Shown here: positions 52,950 to 58,601 of the stretch, one piece after another | How positions within the stretch are numbered: position 1 is the stretch's first letter | Layout: every line of letters begins with the position of its first letter | The notes under the pieces: model-generated | What the model saw: the letters and a program-made list of their open reading frames with translations, nothing else | Databases searched by the model: none | Told to the model about the DNA's origin: nothing | Source of the DNA: Bacteroidota bacterium | GTDB lineage: Bacteria; Bacteroidota; Bacteroidia; Bacteroidales; UBA7960 | Direction of reading: 5' to 3' | NCBI GenBank assembly: GCA_007693555.1 | Contig: REDJ01000118.1 | Location: 1-58,601, forward strand | DNA: 58,601 bases | Program-made: the position numbers and the translations under genes

Positions 52950-53663
52950 ATGAACAGGCAATTAGCTGATAGTTTAAATGAAAAACTGAAAAATAGTTCC
53001 GCAGTTGAAATTCTGGAGTTTGCAGCTCAGGAGTTTAGAGGTAAAATCCGGTTTGCATCAAGCATGGGAGTTGAAGACCAGGTAATTACTCACATGATAG
53101 CAAGCGAAAAAGTACCCATTGAAATATTTACCCTTGACACTGGCCGAATGTTTTACGAAACATACGAATTGATTGAAAAATCAGAAGCCAGATATAATAT
53201 CCAGGTTAAAATTTATTTCCCTGATGCATCTGAAATTGAAGAGATGGTAAATGCCAGAGGAATAAATCTTTTTTATAAAAGCATTGAGAACAGAAAAATG
53301 TGTTGTGGAATAAGAAAAATAAAGCCTTTACAAAGAGCACTTAAAGAAATGGAAGCATGGGTTACCGGTTTGCGGCGTGAACAATCACCAACACGAAATA
53401 ATATGCAGGTGGTTGAATGGGATGAAGCAAATCAATTGATAAAAATAAATCCACTACTTGAATGGAATGAGCAACAAACATGGGATTTTATAAACGAGCA
53501 TAAAATACCTTATAATACATTGCACGATAAAGGATTTCCCAGTATAGGCTGCCAACCATGTACCCGGGCCATTCAACCGGGTGAAGACATAAGAAGCGGC
53601 AGATGGTGGTGGGAAAACCCCGAAACCAAAGAATGTGGATTGCATTTAAAAAAGAACAAATAA
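52950..53663 (+). CDS. cysH: Adenylyl-/phosphoadenylyl-sulfate reductase (CysH)
   Basis: A 237-residue reductase. The PP-loop segment RFASSMGVEDQVITHMI, the Cys pair KMCCGIRKIKPL and a second pair GCQPCTRAI, plus the C-terminal ECGLH motif, are present. Two Cys pairs are the mark of the 4Fe-4S-containing type, which typically reduces APS; the PAPS-only type lacks them. Sulfate activation genes (cysD, cysN) are not in the window. It follows the MBL-fold gene by 29 bases and is likely cotranscribed. Confidence 0.92.
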   Translation: MNRQLADSLNEKLKNSSAVEILEFAAQEFRGKIRFASSMGVEDQVITHMIASEKVPIEIFTLDTGRMFYETYELIEKSEARYNIQVKIYFPDASEIEEMVNARGINLFYKSIENRKMCCGIRKIKPLQRALKEMEAWVTGLRREQSPTRNNMQVVEWDEANQLIKINPLLEWNEQQTWDFINEHKIPYNTLHDKGFPSIGCQPCTRAIQPGEDIRSGRWWWENPETKECGLHLKKNK

Positions 53664-53693
53664 ATTATATTGGCAATCAGAAGTAACTGAATA

Positions 53694-56342
53694 ATGTCAG
53701 ACAACACCCGGATGAAAATATACCTTACAGCTCATGAGAATAATCTATGTGATGCTGTGAAAGAGTTTTTATTGGAAAATAAAGACTCAGTGACTGTTGC
53801 TGACAAAAAAAGCCTTTCTGATAAAAAATTTCTCAGGAACATCATTAATAATAGCGGACCCTGGCTTGTTGATTATAAAAATTTCAAAGAAATCAGTAAA
53901 AATGGAGGTTCAGAGTATTTTAAAGAGATTCCTTCTATTCTGCTATTGCTAAATGAAGAAGAAACTGCCAACCTGATGGAAGAAGAATTCCCTGAGAATT
54001 TATCTTTCCTTCATATGCCCCTGAAACCCCAGATTTTAAAAGCTTCATTAAGGCAGTCCGGGTTATTTGGTCAGAAAAGAAAGTTCAAATTAGAGGAAGA
54101 GACTTTATATAAGAATCTTTTTCTCAAAAGCTCGCAACCTAAATTGGTTCTTGAATCCTCTGATTTTAAAATTATTGATGCAAATAAAAGTGCTGCAGAT
54201 TTATATGGGATTTCATTGAATGATCTTATAGGACAAGGTCTTGAAAAACTTCATCCCAAGAAATTGGAAACTATCCATGAACAAATCCTGTTGGCTCTAA
54301 ATGGCCAGAACATTTTTCTAAATCTGAAATACCAGAAAAATGATGAGGAAACTCTTGAACTGGAATATTTTGTAAGCAAAATTGATGTTGGTAGCCAAAG
54401 GCTGATTTCTTTTAACATCCACGATATAACCGAAAGAGAAAAGGCTGACCAACTCTTTTACCAGCAGCATGAAATGCTCAGAAGCACGCTGGAATCCATT
54501 GATGATTTGTTTTTTACCTTGAATCGTGACGGCGATTTTGTTGAATACTATCAGCCTTCAGACAGCACACATTTTTCACTTTCCAGCGATGTTTTTATCG
54601 GCAAAAACATTTATGATGTCGGTTTTCCGCTTGATGTAGCAAAGAAGTATATCCAAACCATCGAAAAAGTAATTGAAGAAGACAAATCAGAGCAGATTGA
54701 TTATTACCTTGAGGCTTTTGGGTCTCGCTTGTGGTATAGTGCAAAGATTTCTCCCCGTAAAAATGCCCATGGAATCGCTGATGGTGTAACAGTTTTGTGC
54801 CGGGATATCACAAGGCAAAAGAAAAATGAAGAAGCTTTGAAACGTGCCCGCGACTTTTATCTCACGCTGCTGGGTGATTTTCCCAGTATGATTTGGAAAA
54901 CAAATACTTCCAGACGGCCAGACTATTTCAATAAAACATGGCTTGATTTTACAGGAAATGACCTGGAAAAGGAACTGAAAACTGATTGGGTTGAAAAACT
55001 TCATATTGCTGATGTCAGCAATTTTTTATCAACACTTCTGAATGCCTACATGAAAAAGAAGCCATTTCATCTGGAACACAGACTCAGGCATAGCAGTGGG
55101 GAATACAAATGGGTTATAAATGCCGGCCGTCCGTTTTACAACCTTGAAGGACAGTTTGCCGGATTTATAGGTTCATGCTATGATATTACCGAAAGACGCA
55201 ATGCTGAAGAAACGCTGAACCTGCAAAAGAGCGCTATGGAATCGGCGCTTGAAGGTATTCTGATTGTGGAGGATGATAATAAAAACTATCCGGTTATTTA
55301 TGCCAATAGAGAATCAACCAATATTACAGGTTATAAAGAAGATGAGATACCCGGGAAAGATTTTCTTTCCGTTATAGGAAATCCAACCATTGAGAAAACC
55401 CATGAAGAGATTATTTATGCATTGAAAAATAAGACCAGTTTCAGGGGAGAAATAAAATGCAGTAATAGCAGTAACAATAATTTATGGCGATTACTTTACA
55501 TGGCTCCTGTAAGAGACGAAAAAAGCAGTGTAAATCATTTTGTAGCTGTATTAAGCGATATTACCGAAACCAAAAAGGTTGAGAATACTCTGAGATTAAA
55601 TAACAGGCAACTGCAAAAAACCAATGAAGAGCTCGACAGGTTTGTTTACAGTACATCGCATGAGCTTCGTTCACCGCTTATGTCGGTTCTCGGGCTTATA
55701 AATCTTATGGAGGCTGATGAAAGTGCCGATGAGCAGAAACAGTATCTCAATATGATTAGAGATACTGTATCACGCCTTGACAAAATTATCCACGATATCA
55801 TTGATTACTCAAGAAATTCACGAATGGATGTGGTATATGAAAATATTGATTTTGAGGGATTTATAAGGCAAGCAATAAATAATCATGCATATATGGATAA
55901 TTTCACAAAGGTGAATTTTGAAGTGGATGTAAAAAATGAAGTTGCATTTTTCTCGGACAAAAAGCGTATAGAAATCATATTTAATAACTTTATTTCCAAT
56001 TGTATCCGGTTCCATAATTATAATCAGGATAGTCCTGAAGTAAAAATCAAGGTTAAAACATCTCCGGTAAATGCATTAATTACCATTTCGGATAATGGAA
56101 CCGGGATCCATGAAAAGCATTTACCTAAATTGTATGAGATGTTTTACAGGGCTACCGATAAAAGCACTGGAAGTGGAATAGGGCTATATATCGTTAAAGA
56201 AATAATTGATAAGATAAAGGGAAAAATTCAGGTTCAATCCAAAATTAATGAAGGAACTACCTTTATTATTGATTTGCCTAACCTGTCTGATAAAGAACCC
56301 AGATTATTTCTGCTGAACTCATTCGAAGTTGAAAACTATTGA
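53694..56342 (+). CDS. Multi-PAS sensor histidine kinase with degenerate N-terminal receiver
   Basis: An 882-residue soluble kinase with no membrane helix. Residues about 7-125 resemble a receiver domain, but the acidic pair is missing (KIYLTAHENN) and only WLVDYKNF and PLKPQ echo the Asp and Lys sites. Four PAS/PAC domains follow, around 145-250, 260-375, 390-505 and 515-630. Each PAC ends in a DITE/DITR motif. The kinase core has the HisKA box TSHELRSPL (about residue 660), N-box NFISNC, G1 SDNGTGI and G2 GSGIGLYIV. It is followed by a single-domain receiver and then a second PAS kinase with shared PAS domains, suggesting a phosphorelay or cross-regulated pair. Confidence 0.9.
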   Translation: MSDNTRMKIYLTAHENNLCDAVKEFLLENKDSVTVADKKSLSDKKFLRNIINNSGPWLVDYKNFKEISKNGGSEYFKEIPSILLLLNEEETANLMEEEFPENLSFLHMPLKPQILKASLRQSGLFGQKRKFKLEEETLYKNLFLKSSQPKLVLESSDFKIIDANKSAADLYGISLNDLIGQGLEKLHPKKLETIHEQILLALNGQNIFLNLKYQKNDEETLELEYFVSKIDVGSQRLISFNIHDITEREKADQLFYQQHEMLRSTLESIDDLFFTLNRDGDFVEYYQPSDSTHFSLSSDVFIGKNIYDVGFPLDVAKKYIQTIEKVIEEDKSEQIDYYLEAFGSRLWYSAKISPRKNAHGIADGVTVLCRDITRQKKNEEALKRARDFYLTLLGDFPSMIWKTNTSRRPDYFNKTWLDFTGNDLEKELKTDWVEKLHIADVSNFLSTLLNAYMKKKPFHLEHRLRHSSGEYKWVINAGRPFYNLEGQFAGFIGSCYDITERRNAEETLNLQKSAMESALEGILIVEDDNKNYPVIYANRESTNITGYKEDEIPGKDFLSVIGNPTIEKTHEEIIYALKNKTSFRGEIKCSNSSNNNLWRLLYMAPVRDEKSSVNHFVAVLSDITETKKVENTLRLNNRQLQKTNEELDRFVYSTSHELRSPLMSVLGLINLMEADESADEQKQYLNMIRDTVSRLDKIIHDIIDYSRNSRMDVVYENIDFEGFIRQAINNHAYMDNFTKVNFEVDVKNEVAFFSDKKRIEIIFNNFISNCIRFHNYNQDSPEVKIKVKTSPVNALITISDNGTGIHEKHLPKLYEMFYRATDKSTGSGIGLYIVKEIIDKIKGKIQVQSKINEGTTFIIDLPNLSDKEPRLFLLNSFEVENY

Positions 56343-56389
56343 TGGCTTTTGCAGCTGTTTTGCAGAATAGAATACTAAAAAGTAGCTAC

Positions 56390-56785
56390 ATGAATCTTGA
56401 AAAAGTTTTATTGATTGATGATAGTGATATTGATAACATGGTTAATAAAAAGGTTATCGAGAAAGCAGGTTTTTCAAAAACTATTGTCGTGAAAAAGTCT
56501 GCCGAATCGGCATTGGATTATTTAAAAGACCTATCGGCAAATTATCCTGCTGATATCCCTGATGTAATTTTTCTGGATATAAGAATGCCTGAAACAGACG
56601 GATTTGGTTTCCTGGAAAAATATGAAAGCCTACCCGAAACAATAACTGCAAAATCCGTAATAGTCATGCTGTCTTCTTCTATCGATCAGGAAGATTACAA
56701 TAAAGCTTTGGCCAATAAATTTGTCAGACTTTTTCTCAATAAGCCTCTTAAAAAGGAAAATGTTGAAATGGTTGCTAAGCTGTAA
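56390..56785 (+). CDS. Single-domain response regulator
   Basis: The frame opens at 56339 but ATG 56390 (MNLEKVLLIDDSDIDNMVN) is the usual start; 131 residues, only a receiver domain. Acidic pair DDSDID, phospho-Asp in VIFLDIRMPETDG, Ser in MLSSS and Lys in LNKPLKK are all in place, so phosphorylation should be intact. With no output domain it probably relays phosphate or binds a partner. It lies between two PAS kinases and is probably cotranscribed with both. Confidence 0.92.
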   Translation: MNLEKVLLIDDSDIDNMVNKKVIEKAGFSKTIVVKKSAESALDYLKDLSANYPADIPDVIFLDIRMPETDGFGFLEKYESLPETITAKSVIVMLSSSIDQEDYNKALANKFVRLFLNKPLKKENVEMVAKL

Positions 56786-56796
56786 TTTATATTTCA

Positions 56797-58601
56797 ATGA
56801 ACCAGAATAGTGTTTTTAATGAATTAGCCAAAACACTTGTTGTTTGCCTGCATTGTAGTGAAAATGGCCAGGTGAGATATGTGACACCTAATATATCCGA
56901 ACTACTTGAGTTAAAACCCGAAAAACTTATTGGTAAAAATGTTTTTTCTCTTGTTCCTGAAGCCTACAGGCAGAAAATAAAAAACATTTGCAGGAAAATA
57001 CAAGAAGAAAAATCTTCCTTTGGTTTTAACATGACGTGGATGGAGGGTGATAAAAAAGAGAAAATGATTTCATTGCATATTAGTTACGAGTCTTCCATTG
57101 GATTTTTTTGTGTTGTTATGCCTCTCAATGAGCATGATGAGTTTAGAGACAAAGAGCGCACGAAGATGGAAGTTATGAAAAATATGCTCGGGTCAATGGT
57201 TGATTTTGTGTTTTTGCTTGATAAAGATGGTTTAATTTCAGATTTTCAGGAAAAAGAAAATGTATTACACAACAGCAGTCTCTATGATGCTTTTAAAGCA
57301 GGCACCAATCTAACAGATGCAGGTTTTCCGTTAAAAGTTGAGCAGCTTTTCACTGATGCAATAAATAAAATCAAATTACAGGGAGTTGCGCAGCAAATTC
57401 AGTATGAAATTGAAGCATTTGGTGGTGTCCTTTATTATCAGGCAAAACTTTCACCCATCTATAGTAGAAATGATGAGCTGGAATATATTACAGTTGTTTC
57501 AAGAGATATCACCTCACTCGTAAAATCAGAGCAAAAGCAAAAGGAACTCGTAAAATACTATCACACCATATTAGACAATTTTCCTACTCTTATTTGGCGT
57601 GCCAATAAGAATAAAAAGATAGACTATATCAATAAAACACTTTTAAATTTTACCGGCAGGACTTTTGAAATGGATAGAGGTGACGGCTGGCTTCAGGCAG
57701 TTCATCCTGAAGATAGAAAAAGGGTCATGTCAGAGTTTGTCAGGAAGTTTGACAGCCAAAAACCCTTTTTTCAGGAATACAGAATCATCCACAATTCAGG
57801 AAAATACAGATGGGTAAAAGATTTTATGGAGCCGCATTTTGATTTTAAAGGCCAATTTACAGGTTACATAGGCAATTGCGTAGATATTGATGATATACGA
57901 CTGACTCAAAAATTACTTCAGGATAGTGAATTTCGCTTTCGCGAGTTATTTGACAATGTACCGGATATTGTTTTCCGAACGGATGGAATTGGCATCATAC
58001 GCAAAATTAATAAAGCCGCAACTGAAATTCTTGGGTATACTTCACTTGACGGCAAACTTATCTGGACTTTGTTTATACCGAGTGAACGCAGGGTGGTTTA
58101 CAAAATGCTTGAAAAGATTACTGCAGATGGAGGAAAGTCATTTATCTTCGAGACGAAAGCCTTTGATCTGAATAGTAATGTGAAACATCTGCAGGTAAAA
58201 GGATTCATCAATTATGGCAAAAACCATGATGTTGCAGAAATTTATGGGATCGCAAGAGATATTACGCTGCAAAAAATGCTCGAAAAAAGTTTAATGAAAA
58301 CCTCAATTGCTTCTGAGGAGAGAGAAAGGAAAAGAATTGCCGGGGAAATTCATGATGGAATTGGACCTTTGCTTTCTGGGCTTAAGATGTATCTTCAACA
58401 GCAAAATCTTGAAGAAAATATGAAAGAGCGGCAGTTGAAAACCTTGCATTATTGCCGTCAGCTTATAGATGAAGCAATCAGTCAAACCCGTAGTATAGCA
58501 AATAATCTTACTCCTGGCATTTTAAATGATTTTGGTTTGCAAAAAGCACTTGTTTCTCATGTGGAAAAGATAAATGCAATAGGAAAGTTTAAAGTAAATC
58601 T
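56797..58601 (+). CDS. Multi-PAS sensor kinase of HisKA_3 type, 3' truncated
   Basis: ATG at 56797, 11 bases after the receiver gene, opens a frame that stays open to the end of the window (about 601 residues). Four PAS regions follow: residues about 1-110, 125-245, 255-375 and 385-495. Near 510 the HisKA_3 phosphoacceptor box reads RIAGEIHDGIGPLLSGL, typical of NarL/FixJ-linked kinases; the catalytic HATPase domain lies beyond the window. The second and third PAS domains closely resemble those of the upstream kinase. No transmembrane helix is seen. Confidence 0.9.
   Translation, partial: MNQNSVFNELAKTLVVCLHCSENGQVRYVTPNISELLELKPEKLIGKNVFSLVPEAYRQKIKNICRKIQEEKSSFGFNMTWMEGDKKEKMISLHISYESSIGFFCVVMPLNEHDEFRDKERTKMEVMKNMLGSMVDFVFLLDKDGLISDFQEKENVLHNSSLYDAFKAGTNLTDAGFPLKVEQLFTDAINKIKLQGVAQQIQYEIEAFGGVLYYQAKLSPIYSRNDELEYITVVSRDITSLVKSEQKQKELVKYYHTILDNFPTLIWRANKNKKIDYINKTLLNFTGRTFEMDRGDGWLQAVHPEDRKRVMSEFVRKFDSQKPFFQEYRIIHNSGKYRWVKDFMEPHFDFKGQFTGYIGNCVDIDDIRLTQKLLQDSEFRFRELFDNVPDIVFRTDGIGIIRKINKAATEILGYTSLDGKLIWTLFIPSERRVVYKMLEKITADGGKSFIFETKAFDLNSNVKHLQVKGFINYGKNHDVAEIYGIARDITLQKMLEKSLMKTSIASEERERKRIAGEIHDGIGPLLSGLKMYLQQQNLEENMKERQLKTLHYCRQLIDEAISQTRSIANNLTPGILNDFGLQKALVSHVEKINAIGKFKVN

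Noticed and set aside
57926-58171. 81-residue frame MNFAFASYLTMYRILF
   Set aside because: It lies in another frame inside the truncated PAS kinase and has no signal or domain; shadow frame.

Overview
The window is a stretch of chromosome from a Bacteroidota bacterium, and looks AT-rich by eye. The assignment rests on several lineage markers seen together: a secreted protein with a C-terminal type IX secretion sorting domain, a TonB-dependent receptor with a CarboxypepD-like N-terminus, a GWxTD-domain lipoprotein, DUF3822 next to rsmD and coaD, the rsfS-ftsH-LUD-DUF2007-cdsA-psd block, and promoters of the Bacteroidota form TTG/TAnnTTTG. I see no sign of a prophage, plasmid, insertion sequence, CRISPR array, tRNA or rRNA. 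It reads as core genome with a few accessory patches.

Layout. 0-7.8 kb: a truncated alpha/beta hydrolase with a C-terminal membrane domain, two tandem DUF3857/transglutaminase-like secreted proteins (the second has lost catalytic residues), trmO, a T9SS cargo protein and a small DUF5362-like membrane protein. 7.9-10.9 kb: a leftward TonB-dependent receptor preceded by a short promoter-hairpin unit that looks like an attenuator or small RNA. 10.9-16.2 kb: parE, a leftward methionine aminotransferase/omega-amidase pair, and pgk. 16.3-20.2 kb: a small repeat patch and a leftward cell-wall/envelope operon (amiC, mlaD-like, dacB). 20.3-27.3 kb: a rightward run of lptD, an unknown protein, DUF3822, rsmD, coaD and a thioredoxin-like lipid/thiol protein. 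27.3-30.1 kb: a NUDIX protein, pyrE, an SRPBCC protein and birA. 30.4-35.6 kb: rsfS, ftsH, LUD protein, DUF2007, cdsA, psd. 35.6-39.2 kb: a HAD nucleotidase and a GntR/ABC/DUF2807 operon with a well-formed promoter-operator. 39.4-43.4 kb: an NTF2-like lipoprotein, a GNAT protein, type II pantothenate kinase, hflK and hflC. 43.4-51.6 kb: a seven-gene leftward run (mpl-like, ung, BamA/TamA-like, GWxTD, rlmB, lutA-like, porin). 52-58.6 kb: an MBL-fold hydrolase, an APS/PAPS reductase and a cluster of two multi-PAS histidine kinases around a single-domain response regulator; the last kinase is cut by the window end.

How the genes fit together. Outer-membrane and wall biogenesis is the dominant theme (LptD, MlaD-like, BamA/TamA-like, AmiC, PBP4, Mpl, CdsA, Psd, FtsH and its modulators HflKC). 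Ribosome and RNA maintenance is a second (RsmD, RlmB, TrmO, RsfS). Coenzyme A synthesis is represented by CoaD and CoaW. The most unusual points are the catalytically degenerate transglutaminase partner, the leader unit before the TonB receptor, the YtrA-like operon with an operator on the start site and a DUF2807 beta-helix protein, and two adjacent kinases that share a tandem PAS module but carry different kinase cores.

All assignments come from reading the sequence and from recalled family motifs. No database search was possible.
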